This document shows positions 35,763 through 46,616 of a stretch of 64,000 nucleotides of DNA, piece after piece; the stretch's first letter is position 1, and every line of letters begins with the position of its first letter. The notes beneath the pieces were generated by a model. It saw nothing but the letters and a program-made list of their open reading frames with translations. It was not told where the DNA came from and ran no database searches. The stretch lies in assembly GCA_022774755.1 (NCBI GenBank), contig JALFLK010000029.1, positions 1 through 64,000 on the forward strand, read 5' to 3'. The translations under genes were made by a program, and so were the position numbers. The stretch is from a bacterium (lineage in GTDB: Bacteria > Bacillota > Clostridia > Oscillospirales > Acutalibacteraceae).

Positions 35763-38700
35763 TTATGATTTGTAAACTGTTATCTCTTTGCTCAGGTGCA
35801 AAGAGTAAATTATGCACTCCGACACCTTTTTGTCGGTTGCCTGTTCCATTGCGGATTTATAGAGCATAAGCTGACTTTTATACATTTCGGCAAGCGATGA
35901 AACATCCTTTACCCTGTCGGTTTTATAATCAACAATAACCAAATTTCCGTCCTCTTCAAAAGCAAGGTCAACCGCACCTTGAAGAAGAATTTTGCTGTCT
36001 TTAAAATCATCCGAAATATCCGGGCGTATTGCAGAAGCGTCAATTTCAGTCATAAATCTGAATTCTCTCAACACATTGGGCGACGACATAATCCGCTGTG
36101 CCAACCCACCTTCCAAAAATCTGCGGACATTTTCGAGGTTTATTGAATCAGCCTCTGCTTTCGTAAGGCGGTTACTTTGAACAAGGCGTTGAATTTCTGC
36201 CTGCATATTAAGCTGTAAATTCTTAAAATCGCAAAATTGCATCAGCTTGTGCATACCTGTTCCCTTTTGGACAGCCGTAAGTTTTTCTCCGCTTAGAAAT
36301 TCCGGCTTTCTTAAAATTTTGGAGAATTTCGCCGAGGACTCTTTATGGGCAATATCCGAAGCAGAAACCTTAACGGGTAAATCGGTTAAGGGGGCGTATT
36401 TATAGCGGTAGTTTATTCTTTCAATCAAAGTTTTGATGAAATCAGGCGGCGGACTTTGCAGTATATTTTCCTCACCAAAAATATCCGAATCAAAAATTCC
36501 GCTGTAATCCTCAAGGGGATATTTCACGCTGTTAACAAAATCAATGTTCCAGTCGTATTTACAGGAATTATCGGGAGCCTTGTATATTTCTGACATACCT
36601 GCATAGTCGCTTAAATCCCGTGTTTTGGGATTAGCAAGAGCACATATAGTCATCCAGTCGCCGATGCTTTTTGCGTTTTTTACCGCATAGGGCGGAATCT
36701 TTCCTCCGACTGCAATTTTGGGCAAAAGCTTATCTATATATCCGGAAAGCGATTTTTGAGAATTTACTACAATCAGCTTTTCTTTAGCCCTTGTAAGAGC
36801 AACATAGAGTACACGCAGTTCCTCCGACATCTGGTTATCAGACATTGTAAGGGCAACTCCCTCACGGGGCATAGTGGTAAATTTGCACAGTCCATCGGTT
36901 TTTCTTATGCCTATTCCCATTTTTGAATGGAGAAGCACATCCTTGCCAAGGTCTTTTTTATTAAACTCTTTGGAAGAAGCGGCAACAAAGCATACGGGAA
37001 ATTCAAGTCCCTTGCTTGCGTGTATGCTCATAACCTTTACGGTATTGGTAACAACTCCGTCCAAGGGGGCGCCTGCCTGAAAATCACATCCGCATTCCTC
37101 GATTTTATCAATATAGCGCACAAAGGAAGAAAGGCCTTTGTATCCCTTAGATTCATAATCGGAAGCGTATTTGCACAAAAGAGAAAGATTTTTGGTTGCA
37201 TTGGTGCGTGTTTCTGTTGCAGAAACTATTGCAGGATACGCCGTAATGTCATAGATATATCTGATAAGCTCTTCAACCGTGTGGGTTATTGCGTAGGTGC
37301 GCAGAAAATCTAAATCATCCAAAAAAGATTTTGCCTTTTCATTTTCTTTTGCAAAGGCAGAAACGGCTGAATACAGGTTTTTATGTTCGCCTGTCAGCTT
37401 TGCAAGTGCCATTTCATCTGCCGTAAAGCCGTAGATTGGGCTCATCATAACCGAAAGAAGCGGAATATCACGAACGGGGTTGTCAATTATCCGCAGAAAA
37501 TTAAGCATAACTTTTATTTCTTTGGCGCTTAAAAAGCTCTCTTTTTTCTCTGAATAGGCAGGTATTCCCATCGATACAAGTTCGTTTACATATATCTGTG
37601 AGGTAAGCTCGGTACTGCGCAGAAGGACGGCAAAATCCGAATATTCTGCTTTGCGCATTTTATCCCCGTCCTTAACTTTATACCCCGACATCACCATCTC
37701 GTGGATTTTAACGGCGATATACCTTGCCTCAAGCACAGTAAAATCTATCTCGGAATCATAGCTGTCTCTGTCAAGCAGTGCAAGGCTTAATCCGGCGTCG
37801 TCAGAGGGCTCGAACTTTGCGGCAGCTTGGAGCCTTTCTTCTTCGGTATATTCCATCTCGCCTACCTGGGGTGACATTAAAAGCGAAAACACAAAATTCA
37901 CACCGTCGGCAATTTCTTCACGGCTTCTGAAATTCTTATCAAGAATTATTTTAGCGGGATAGTTATCTGTATTTCTGTCGTAAAGCGGATACTGTTTTTT
38001 CATTGACAAAAAAAGCTCCGGCATAGCGTGTCTGAAACCGTAAATGCTCTGCTTTACATCGCCTGCCATAAAACGGTTATTGTTGCTGACAGCTCGGAAT
38101 ATTAGGTCCTGCACCAGATTGACATCCTGGAATTCATCAACCATTATGTAATCAAAACGCTTAGATATTTCTTTGGCTGTTTCGGTAAATGTAATGTCTC
38201 CGTGGGAATTTTGCCGTACCAGAAGCTCAATGGCAAAATGCTCAATGTCGGAAAAATCAGCTATGTTTTTTAGTTTCTTTTTTTCTTTTATTATCTCTTC
38301 ATAGTAATTGACGCATTTGAAAATTGCAGAAATCAACGGTCTTGCCTTGGCAATATCATCATTACATTCCTCACTTGACCAGGCAAAAAGCTTTTTTAAT
38401 TCTTCAACCGCTGCTTTTATATTCTCTCTTGAATTTTTAATTTGTTCTTTTTTGACGTCATCTTCAAATTTACGGGGGAATGTCAATCTACCTGCATCAA
38501 AATTATGAATAGTATTCCCAATTTCGTCCCAGCTTCCGTTTTTGAGGATTTTGCTCGCCTTATCCAAATATGCGGAGTAATCGCACGCTAAATCAAAACA
38601 CGAGTATTTTTCAAGAACAGGTGCCTCCCTGATGCTGTGGAGCATATTATCGCATATTACAAGGCAGTAGCGGATTGCTAAATCGGCATAAGCGATTATT

Positions 38701-39338
38701 GCTTTTCCCCAAGGGGTTAATGATGGGTCTTTATCTTCACCGTACATATTAAGCTTAAGGGACATCCAATTTTCCGGAAAGGGGTCTGAACGCAGAAAGT
38801 TATAGACTTTTTCTATTATATCTCTGACTGCTCTGTCGTTTCTCGGAGAGGAAAAAGCCTCCACAAGTCCAATAAATTCTTCGTCAATATTGTCATAGAA
38901 ATGTTCAAGGGTTTCGTCCATAGCCTCGGACTTTAATATTGCAAGCTCGTTTTCGTCTGCAATTTTATAATCCTTGTTTATGCCCAGAAGGTAAAAGTAC
39001 TCCCTTGAAATATCAGTACAAAAGCTGTCTATTGTAGAAATATTTGCCTTGTAGATTAACTGCTTTTGACGGAGGAGATTATAATTTTCCGGGTCATTTT
39101 CAAGGAGCTCGTCAATGGCATTGGAGATTCTCTCTTTCATTTCCGACGCAGCCGCCCTTGTAAAGGTAACCACAAGGAGTCTGTCGGCGTCAACGGGATG
39201 TTCCGTATCTGTAATAAGCTCAATAACCTTCTGCACAAGCACGGCGGTTTTGCCGGAGCCTGCCGCCGCAGAAACAAGTATTGTTCCGCCGTTTGAAAAA
39301 ATAGCGTCCTTTTGGCTTTCCGTCCAGTTATTACTCAT
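35763..39338 (-). CDS. addA: ATP-dependent helicase/nuclease subunit A
   Basis: VSAAAGSGKTAVLVQKVI, DEFQDVN, LVIVDYKTDRV. Confidence 0.97.
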   Translation of the reverse strand: MSNNWTESQKDAIFSNGGTILVSAAAGSGKTAVLVQKVIELITDTEHPVDADRLLVVTFTRAAASEMKERISNAIDELLENDPENYNLLRQKQLIYKANISTIDSFCTDISREYFYLLGINKDYKIADENELAILKSEAMDETLEHFYDNIDEEFIGLVEAFSSPRNDRAVRDIIEKVYNFLRSDPFPENWMSLKLNMYGEDKDPSLTPWGKAIIAYADLAIRYCLVICDNMLHSIREAPVLEKYSCFDLACDYSAYLDKASKILKNGSWDEIGNTIHNFDAGRLTFPRKFEDDVKKEQIKNSRENIKAAVEELKKLFAWSSEECNDDIAKARPLISAIFKCVNYYEEIIKEKKKLKNIADFSDIEHFAIELLVRQNSHGDITFTETAKEISKRFDYIMVDEFQDVNLVQDLIFRAVSNNNRFMAGDVKQSIYGFRHAMPELFLSMKKQYPLYDRNTDNYPAKIILDKNFRSREEIADGVNFVFSLLMSPQVGEMEYTEEERLQAAAKFEPSDDAGLSLALLDRDSYDSEIDFTVLEARYIAVKIHEMVMSGYKVKDGDKMRKAEYSDFAVLLRSTELTSQIYVNELVSMGIPAYSEKKESFLSAKEIKVMLNFLRIIDNPVRDIPLLSVMMSPIYGFTADEMALAKLTGEHKNLYSAVSAFAKENEKAKSFLDDLDFLRTYAITHTVEELIRYIYDITAYPAIVSATETRTNATKNLSLLCKYASDYESKGYKGLSSFVRYIDKIEECGCDFQAGAPLDGVVTNTVKVMSIHASKGLEFPVCFVAASSKEFNKKDLGKDVLLHSKMGIGIRKTDGLCKFTTMPREGVALTMSDNQMSEELRVLYVALTRAKEKLIVVNSQKSLSGYIDKLLPKIAVGGKIPPYAVKNAKSIGDWMTICALANPKTRDLSDYAGMSEIYKAPDNSCKYDWNIDFVNSVKYPLEDYSGIFDSDIFGEENILQSPPPDFIKTLIERINYRYKYAPLTDLPVKVSASDIAHKESSAKFSKILRKPEFLSGEKLTAVQKGTGMHKLMQFCDFKNLQLNMQAEIQRLVQSNRLTKAEADSINLENVRRFLEGGLAQRIMSSPNVLREFRFMTEIDASAIRPDISDDFKDSKILLQGAVDLAFEEDGNLVIVDYKTDRVKDVSSLAEMYKSQLMLYKSAMEQATDKKVSECIIYSLHLSKEITVYKS

Positions 39339-42300
39339 TGTTATCCTCCTCTGGGTCAGGCTCTTTGCAAATTCTCTTCAAGGCGTCTGAATCCTTTAAG
39401 TCTTCTGCAAATTTATATGGGCTCTCTCCGTCAACATAATTACACACAGAATCATAAGGACAATACTGACAGCCGTCGTGATGCTTTCCCTTAACGGGTA
39501 CGGCGGATATGTTACCGCTGTATAGATTTTCTGCCATATCGGTAATGGTTTTGTCAATACTCTTAAAGATTTTTCCCATTTGCTCCAAATCGACCAGGCT
39601 CTTTGAAGAATAAGGAAGACCGCTTTTTACTTTTACCGGAATATAAATTCCGCTGCCGGATTTGTCCATTCCCTCAACAACCGAGATGTCGTTTAACACA
39701 AGTCCGTTCATTTTGAGCTTTGATTCAAGCTTTTCTCTGATTTTATCCTCGTCTGTGTTAATTTCAAAATTTTGGGGCGAGGCAGTGGAATACATATAAA
39801 GTATTCCGGCAGGGACGGTATTTTCTCCGTATCTCTCTGCGCCGTTTTTCTCAATGGCGCAAAGATAAATAAGCATTTGCAGGTTAATTCCCCAAAGTAT
39901 ATCGGTAATTGAAAACTCCTTGACGCCTGTTTTGTAGTCTATAACACGAATGTATTTTGATCCGTCCTTTTCCATTACGTCAACACGGTCAACGCTTCCG
40001 TAAATGCACACGCTCCTGCCTTGGGGAAGTTTAACCGTATATGCCGGAATATCTCCGCCGATTTCCAGCTCAAAATCCACGGGAACAAATTTGCTTTGGG
40101 AAAGCTCCGAAATCAGGTGCTTAATAATGATAAAGGAATTATCCTCCAGCCGTTTGTATAAATTCAAAAAGCTGTTGCTTTTATCCCCAAGTCCGCCCAG
40201 ATTTTCTTTGGCATATTGGATGTATATTTTTTTAATATCGTCCGTTATTTTTTCATCGCTTAAATCGGGCAATACTTCCTTTGGATTTATTTTCAGGAAT
40301 TTTTCAAATACATAGTGGGAGATTGTTCCAAATTCAAGAGCGTCGATTTTGGCAGGTCTGGGTAAAGATGCTTTCAGACCGTAGGTGCAAAAATACTGAA
40401 ACGGACAAAGGCTGTACTTTTCTATTCTTGACGCAGAAAGATTCATAGTCTTTCCAAAGAGCCGTTGTGCAATTTCCGGATTCATAATTTTTATGGGTTT
40501 GTTGCTGATGATTCCGTTAATGGTTGCAAGGCTGTCTGCGTATTTTGGATTTGCGGAAAAGTAGTTTTTTAGAGATTTTTCAAATTCCGAATCCGATTTA
40601 TAGTTTTGCGCGCAGTAATCAAATGCCGATTGTTCTGACCACAGCTTGCTTTCAACGGTCAGAAGTGCGGTTTCCTTAATTTTAATTTTCGGGAACATTT
40701 TTAAAAGTGAAAACACATAATCCGAAGGTCCTGCGGCTTCGCCTGAAATATCGGTTGAATGAAAAACAATATAAAGCTTTTGAGAAGCCGAGGAAAGACA
40801 GGTATAGGCAAGAAATTTCTCGTGATTTGCGATTTCTTCGGCAGAATCTCTAAACGGAAGCTGGCAAAGGGACAGACGCTTGCGCTCTGTTTCGGTAAAG
40901 ACGCCGGTTACGGACGGTACAGGCGGAAATTCGCCACGATTAAATCCAATTACAAACACAGCCTTGGTATCGCTGTCAAGGCGTATTCTCTGGGCGTCGC
41001 CGAAACGCACGCAGTCAACACTTTGGGGTATTTCGGATATTTTTTCATTTTCAAACTGCATTGACAAAAGCTCGCCGTAACGCTTTAATGAAGGCTTGAA
41101 TTTATTAAGCACCGCCGACATTTTATCAAGCACCTGCATAAGTATGTTCCAAAGCCTTATTTGCTGGGCGGCAAGCTCTGTTTTGCCTGAACTTTCCAGA
41201 CTTTCATACATTTTTATAAGCATCTTGTCTGCTTTGAGATTAAGCAAAAGCTCATAAAGATTGCCGGTGATTTTTTCTCCGTCTGCATCCTTTGATTTTT
41301 CTTTAAAGGCAACAAGAGGACCGATAACCGATTTTCTTACCTGTTCCAAAGCGTTAAGATTATCCTTGTCATCTTGTGTAAAATCCCCCTTTAAGCCGTC
41401 GGGATTACGGGTAAATTCCGAGAGAAAATCTTTTCGGTTTAAATTCCAGGTAAACAGATAATTTTCAAAAGCAGAAATATCCTCAACGGTATTCTCGGTA
41501 AGTCCTGTTTTTAAAATTGTAAGCACATCTTCCCTTTCAAAGCCGTTTGTGACCGCCTTTATGCAGGAACACACCAGTCTTACAATAGGCTTGATGAAAA
41601 TATCTTCGGGATAATCCATAAAACAGGGAATTTTATTTTTCTCAAATGCAGATGCAATCAAGGTTGAGTATGCGTTCGAATCATGGCAAATAACGGCAAT
41701 TTCCCTGTATCGCAGGTTTTCTTCCATAACAAGGCTATTGATAGTATTTGCAACATAATCAATCTCCTGATAAACATCGGGGGCGTTTACTATGGAAAAA
41801 TCAGCGGGCGTTTCGCCGTACTCATCTAATTTATCCAGCACAAGATTATTCTCAAGGTGAAGAAGCTCCGGGGATTTTATGCGGTAGTTTTTATCAAGCA
41901 CCACTACAGGGGCAATTTGCACAGCAAGCTTTTCAGCTATTGAAGTAAACTTAAGCCTGGTTTCTTTGGTTATTGCAAAAACAGAGTTAGGGCTGTGGTT
42001 GGCAGCTTCCAGGTTCAGAGAAACATAAAAATCTGCGGAGTTTTCCATAAGGCACTCCAATACCCTGTACTGCTGTGCAGTAAATCCGCTGAAAGAATCA
42101 ACGGCAATTATGTAATCCTCAAAAACAGGCGTTTCGCATAAAATTTCAAACACCCTGTTAAGATTTTCGCACGGGTCGATGTATGTGTTGGCAATAATGG
42201 CTTCATACGCTTCAAGAATCAACGCCGTTTCATTAAGCTTTTGCCTAAGCGACTGCTCGGGCACAGTCACGGCGGTATTTTTCAGCATATCTGCTGTAAT

Positions 42301-42687
42301 TGTGCATTTCTGACATTCACGGTAAGACTCTGTCATAAGCTCGGTAAGAGACGATTTTTGCTTTGAAAAAAGCTCAAGATTATCGGACACCTGCTCGATT
42401 GCCATACTCATAATGATTTTTCGTGTGCCGTCGTCAATAGTATTTGCGGTTTTGTATCCGACTTCGGAGAAAACATAGTCGCAAAGACGGGAAAATCCCA
42501 ACACCTTAATATTTCGGCACAGCTTTGGTCCGGCAGATTTCAAAAAGGATTTTTCGGTTTCAAAAGAGCTTTGATCCGGCACAATCATCAGCAATTTTTC
42601 ACTGCCTGATTTTGCAAAATCGGTAAATAATTTGTTTAAGTATTGGGTTTTGCCTGTTCCGCTTCTTCCTAAAACAAACCTGAGCAT
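39331..42687 (-). CDS. addB: ATP-dependent helicase/nuclease subunit B
   Basis: GRSGTGKTQYLN, IRVIDYKTGVKEF, C-terminal CxxC cluster. Confidence 0.95.
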   Translation of the reverse strand: MLRFVLGRSGTGKTQYLNKLFTDFAKSGSEKLLMIVPDQSSFETEKSFLKSAGPKLCRNIKVLGFSRLCDYVFSEVGYKTANTIDDGTRKIIMSMAIEQVSDNLELFSKQKSSLTELMTESYRECQKCTITADMLKNTAVTVPEQSLRQKLNETALILEAYEAIIANTYIDPCENLNRVFEILCETPVFEDYIIAVDSFSGFTAQQYRVLECLMENSADFYVSLNLEAANHSPNSVFAITKETRLKFTSIAEKLAVQIAPVVVLDKNYRIKSPELLHLENNLVLDKLDEYGETPADFSIVNAPDVYQEIDYVANTINSLVMEENLRYREIAVICHDSNAYSTLIASAFEKNKIPCFMDYPEDIFIKPIVRLVCSCIKAVTNGFEREDVLTILKTGLTENTVEDISAFENYLFTWNLNRKDFLSEFTRNPDGLKGDFTQDDKDNLNALEQVRKSVIGPLVAFKEKSKDADGEKITGNLYELLLNLKADKMLIKMYESLESSGKTELAAQQIRLWNILMQVLDKMSAVLNKFKPSLKRYGELLSMQFENEKISEIPQSVDCVRFGDAQRIRLDSDTKAVFVIGFNRGEFPPVPSVTGVFTETERKRLSLCQLPFRDSAEEIANHEKFLAYTCLSSASQKLYIVFHSTDISGEAAGPSDYVFSLLKMFPKIKIKETALLTVESKLWSEQSAFDYCAQNYKSDSEFEKSLKNYFSANPKYADSLATINGIISNKPIKIMNPEIAQRLFGKTMNLSASRIEKYSLCPFQYFCTYGLKASLPRPAKIDALEFGTISHYVFEKFLKINPKEVLPDLSDEKITDDIKKIYIQYAKENLGGLGDKSNSFLNLYKRLEDNSFIIIKHLISELSQSKFVPVDFELEIGGDIPAYTVKLPQGRSVCIYGSVDRVDVMEKDGSKYIRVIDYKTGVKEFSITDILWGINLQMLIYLCAIEKNGAERYGENTVPAGILYMYSTASPQNFEINTDEDKIREKLESKLKMNGLVLNDISVVEGMDKSGSGIYIPVKVKSGLPYSSKSLVDLEQMGKIFKSIDKTITDMAENLYSGNISAVPVKGKHHDGCQYCPYDSVCNYVDGESPYKFAEDLKDSDALKRICKEPDPEEDNNE

Positions 42688-42825
42688 TTAAAGCCTCCGT
42701 GTTATGTTATTTTTACATTAAAAATGTTTTTTTCATTTTCCACCCTAAAAATTGCAACTTCACTTTGGCAATTTAGGTTAGGTTTTCCTTAATTATATCA
42801 TAATCAATGTACCATAAACATCCCG

Positions 42826-43431
42826 TTAAGTTAAAAAATCTTTAATTTTTTCATAGTATTCTACTATTTTAAATTTATATATACGCTTTTCGCCGGTCAG
42901 CAAATTATATTCACGGTCATCGGTACATTTTTTAAGAGCCTGATAATCTGCGCTTGCGCCCACGCAAAGGGACGGATACATTACGCACCACCAGTTATGC
43001 CCTTTGCCCTCACCGATTATTATACGGAGTGCCGGATACTCGCCCGACGGCATAGTTACATTACCGTAGGTACGGGTATCGAAAAAAGTATCGGCAATCT
43101 GCGCTGTTACGCAGTAATCAAAGCCCTCGTCACGGACAACCCCCTTTGCCCTGTCGGCAAGTGCCTGCAAATTTTCGTCGGTCAGTCTGATTGCCTCGGA
43201 TTTTGAGCTTGCATTTTTATACATCTGCTGTGTATATTTAAGTATTTCGTCACGGACTTTTAGCTTCAGCGCCTGGTCGGTATCCGAATCGGAATTAGCT
43301 AAAATATGAAGCCTGAAAACATCATTTTGAACCTCTTGGCAAACAGCCTGAAACGGCACCATAGAAATAATAACTGCAATTACAAAAGCAGAGGCTAATG
43401 ATTTTAACAGTATTCTGATTTGCTTTTTCAT
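42826..43431 (-). CDS. spoIIR: Stage II sporulation protein R
   Basis: FRLHILANSDSDTDQALKLKVRD; YPALRIIIGEGKGHNWWCVMYPSLC. Confidence 0.95.
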   Translation of the reverse strand: MKKQIRILLKSLASAFVIAVIISMVPFQAVCQEVQNDVFRLHILANSDSDTDQALKLKVRDEILKYTQQMYKNASSKSEAIRLTDENLQALADRAKGVVRDEGFDYCVTAQIADTFFDTRTYGNVTMPSGEYPALRIIIGEGKGHNWWCVMYPSLCVGASADYQALKKCTDDREYNLLTGEKRIYKFKIVEYYEKIKDFLT

Positions 43432-43518
43432 AAAAACACACCTGTCCTCTCAAGTTACAGCTTGATTATGGACAGGTGAAGAACAATTTATACCGAAACC
43501 ATTGACTTTTACAGGAAA

Positions 43519-44400
43519 TTAAACCGAATAGTCAACTATTGCACAGCCGTGCTTGATAGGACGGCACAAATGTACGCAGGAATATTTTTCTTTCAGCATA
43601 TCTACACATTTTTCGGCTCGCTTTGCCGAAGAAAAAATACCAAAAACAGCAGAGCCTGAGCCGGTCATAACCGCTCCCCTTGACTTTGCCTTATACATAA
43701 TTTTTTTGATATCCATTACCTCGTCAAGGTTAAGCGCAACCTCAAAATCGTTGTAAAGACTGGAGGTAATCATAAACATATCCCTTAGATACAGAGCCTT
43801 AACAAGCTCCTGAGTAAAGGGTGGATGAGTAAAATTCATCTTATCGCACAAAGCATACGCCTCTGCTGTTGAAACCGAAACGGGAGGCTTGCACACAACA
43901 ATATAGCAATCGGGAAGCGGCGCAAGCTTGTGCAAATCCGTTCCCGTTCCCGACGCCCTTACGGTTCCGCCCTGTACGCAAAAAGGAACATCGGCTCCTA
44001 ATCTTGCAGAAACTTCCGTCATTGTTTTTACAGGCAGGTATGTACCGAACATTTTATTAAGCCCCATAATCACCGCTGCGGCGTCGGTGCTTCCTCCTGC
44101 CATTCCTGCCTGTGTGGGGATTTTCTTTTCAATATCTATAACAATTCCCGGGTTTTCAATGTGGGTATATTCAAAAAACAGACTTGCCGCCTTATAGGCA
44201 AGATTATGCTCGTCGCAGGGCACGCCCGGATAATCGCAGGATATTGTTATTTCTTTCGAATCATCGGCGGTTATGGTAACCGTGTCGTACAAGTCTATGG
44301 TCTGCATCACCATAAGAACATCGTGATAACCGTCCGGGCGTCTGCCTAAAATATCCAGAGAAAGGTTAATTTTTGCAGGCGCCTGTACTTTAATCTTCAT
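43519..44400 (-). CDS. ispE: 4-diphosphocytidyl-2-C-methyl-D-erythritol kinase
   Basis: APAKINLSLDILGRRPDGYHDV; GMAGGSTDAAAVI. Confidence 0.96.
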   Translation of the reverse strand: MKIKVQAPAKINLSLDILGRRPDGYHDVLMVMQTIDLYDTVTITADDSKEITISCDYPGVPCDEHNLAYKAASLFFEYTHIENPGIVIDIEKKIPTQAGMAGGSTDAAAVIMGLNKMFGTYLPVKTMTEVSARLGADVPFCVQGGTVRASGTGTDLHKLAPLPDCYIVVCKPPVSVSTAEAYALCDKMNFTHPPFTQELVKALYLRDMFMITSSLYNDFEVALNLDEVMDIKKIMYKAKSRGAVMTGSGSAVFGIFSSAKRAEKCVDMLKEKYSCVHLCRPIKHGCAIVDYSV

Positions 44401-45571
44401 TTTTCAGCTCCTCTAAGAAGGTTTCAATTCTATCCAAAGCAAGCTTTAAGTGCTTTAAGGAATACGAGTATGACATTCTTACATATCCCTCTCCGCTTGA
44501 GCCGAAAGCATTGCCGGGAACAAGGGCAACGTGCTTTTCTTTAATTAAACGTGTGCAAAACTCCTCGGAAGACAGCCCGGTTGATTTAATGCAGGGAAAA
44601 GCGTAAAATGCGCCCAAGGGTTCAAAACAGTCAAATCCGATTTTTTCAAATCTGCCGAGAATATACTTTCGCCTCATATCATACTCACTGCGCATATTCT
44701 CAATATCCTTATCTCCGTTTTTCAGAGCGTCAATGGCGGCGTACTGCGCCGTAGTAGGCGATGACATAATTCCGTACTGATGAAGCTTTGTCATCTGGTC
44801 AATTATCTGACAAGGACCTAAGGCATATCCCAATCGCCAGCCCGTCATTGCATAAGCCTTTGAAAAGCCGTTGATTACAACTGTTCTTTCCTGCATATCA
44901 TCAAGGGAGGCTATTGACACATGGCGCTGTTCGCCGTATGTAAGCTCGGCGTAAATTTCATCGGAAAGCACAAAGATATTGTGCTTTTTAATTATGGGTA
45001 TTATTTTTTCAAGGTCTTCACGGCGCATAATACCGCCTGTCGGATTATTAGGGAAAGGAAGAATCAAAAGTTTTGTTTTATCGGTGATGTTTTCTTCCAG
45101 CTCCTGTGCCGTCAGACGAAAGTTGTTTTCCTGCTTTGTTTCAATCAAAACAGGTTTTCCCCCTGCCATAATCGTCAAAGGCTCGTAGCAAACGAAGGAC
45201 GGCTGGGGAATCAGAACCTCGTCGCCTTTATTGACAATACATCTTAGAGCAAGGTCTATTGCTTCGCTTCCTCCAACGGTTACAAGAACATCGCTGTCCG
45301 GATTGTACTCCAAATCAAACTTACGCTTGTAATATTTTGCTATCTCCGTCCTAAGCTCGCCGAAACCTCGGTTAGGAGTATACCACGTTCTTCCCTTTTC
45401 AAGGGAATCTATGCCTGCCTGGCGTATGTGCCAAGGAGTTTTAAAATCAGGCTCTCCGATTGAAAGGGAAATAACATCGTCCATTTCATTTGCAATATCG
45501 AAAAATTTTCTGATTCCCGAAGGCTTAACATCCCTGATAGTCCCGTTAAGTGTTTTATCGTAATCTATCAC
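44390..45571 (-). CDS. PLP-dependent class I/II aminotransferase
   Basis: NNPTGGIM, SDEIYAELTY, GFSKAYAMTGWRLGY. Confidence 0.93.
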   Translation of the reverse strand: MIDYDKTLNGTIRDVKPSGIRKFFDIANEMDDVISLSIGEPDFKTPWHIRQAGIDSLEKGRTWYTPNRGFGELRTEIAKYYKRKFDLEYNPDSDVLVTVGGSEAIDLALRCIVNKGDEVLIPQPSFVCYEPLTIMAGGKPVLIETKQENNFRLTAQELEENITDKTKLLILPFPNNPTGGIMRREDLEKIIPIIKKHNIFVLSDEIYAELTYGEQRHVSIASLDDMQERTVVINGFSKAYAMTGWRLGYALGPCQIIDQMTKLHQYGIMSSPTTAQYAAIDALKNGDKDIENMRSEYDMRRKYILGRFEKIGFDCFEPLGAFYAFPCIKSTGLSSEEFCTRLIKEKHVALVPGNAFGSSGEGYVRMSYSYSLKHLKLALDRIETFLEELKNED

Positions 45572-46050
45572 AGTATTAAACTCCTTTTATCGTTGTCATC
45601 TTCGGAGTCAACCAGATTAACTCCGCTTTCCTTATAACATTTAAGTACAAAATGAGTTGCGGTGGATATTATTCCGTCTAATGCGGAGAGTTTTCTGGAA
45701 ACAAAGGCGGAAACATCCTGAATTGACTCGCCCTGCACAAACAGCGCCAAGTCGTAGGCTCCTGCCATCAAATATACAGACCTTACCTCGCTGTACTCCA
45801 TAACTCTCTGTGCCATTTCTTCAAAACCCGATTCGGGCTTTGGAGTTACTTTTAATTCAATCAGCGCCGTAACATTGGAATTTTTAACCTTTTCCCAGTT
45901 AATTGTGGCGTGGTATCCCTTAATAATGCCCTGCGCCCTGTATTCCTTAATCTGGGCGCATATATAATCCTCGGGCTCGCCCAGCATTGAGGCTAACTCC
46001 TCTGTTGTAAAGTCGGAATTTTCGCTTAATATTTGCAATAGCTTGTCCAT
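45568..46050 (-). CDS. Lrp/AsnC-family regulator
   Basis: EELASMLGEPEDYICAQIKEYRAQGIIKGYHATINW. Confidence 0.9.
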   Translation of the reverse strand: MDKLLQILSENSDFTTEELASMLGEPEDYICAQIKEYRAQGIIKGYHATINWEKVKNSNVTALIELKVTPKPESGFEEMAQRVMEYSEVRSVYLMAGAYDLALFVQGESIQDVSAFVSRKLSALDGIISTATHFVLKCYKESGVNLVDSEDDNDKRSLIL

Positions 46051-46095
46051 AGTTAATCCTCCTTAAAGGTTTAATTTTATTAAAACTAAGTTTTT

Positions 46096-46575
46096 CTATG
46101 TTGGTCGCAGTTCCTTTTCTCCCGTAACCGAAACCAAATTTGCACATACGGCGGACGCAAGGCAAAACAGTTCATTTTCGGGATTCATAATCTCAAGCAT
46201 ACAGCAGTTTTTTTCAAAAGCACAGCTGTGAACAGCAATAATTGAATTATCTGCGTCAGCAATATCAAAAGATTTTGACAGGATATTCCCCCTTATATGC
46301 CAGCTTACCCCGTAAAAGCCTGCGTCGGCGCAAAAGCTGGAGGGCTTAACCGTAAACTTAATATTGCGCTTAAAATCGCTTATTGAATACACCTGAACAA
46401 TCGGAAGCGGTAACTGAAGAATTTTTACCGCCGTTTTGCCGTCCGGGGTCGTGATTTTTAATCGTTTAAATGATTTTTTGTCTGCGGTTACGGTGTATTT
46501 TTCCCGATATAAATCGTCATACACCACAAAACGAGCCGAAACATTATGAGTATCACGGTTAATATAAAGCTTCAT
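46096..46575 (-). CDS. Hypothetical protein
   Basis: ORF in minus-strand housekeeping run. Confidence 0.6.
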   Translation of the reverse strand: MKLYINRDTHNVSARFVVYDDLYREKYTVTADKKSFKRLKITTPDGKTAVKILQLPLPIVQVYSISDFKRNIKFTVKPSSFCADAGFYGVSWHIRGNILSKSFDIADADNSIIAVHSCAFEKNCCMLEIMNPENELFCLASAVCANLVSVTGEKELRPT

Positions 46576-46616
46576 AAAATCACCGATTCGGTTAAAAATA
46601 TTTATATTAAACTTTA

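Noticed and set aside
35574-35768. Short ORF in the intergenic region before addA
   Set aside because: AT-rich intergenic sequence with terminator-like hairpin; not convincing as a gene.
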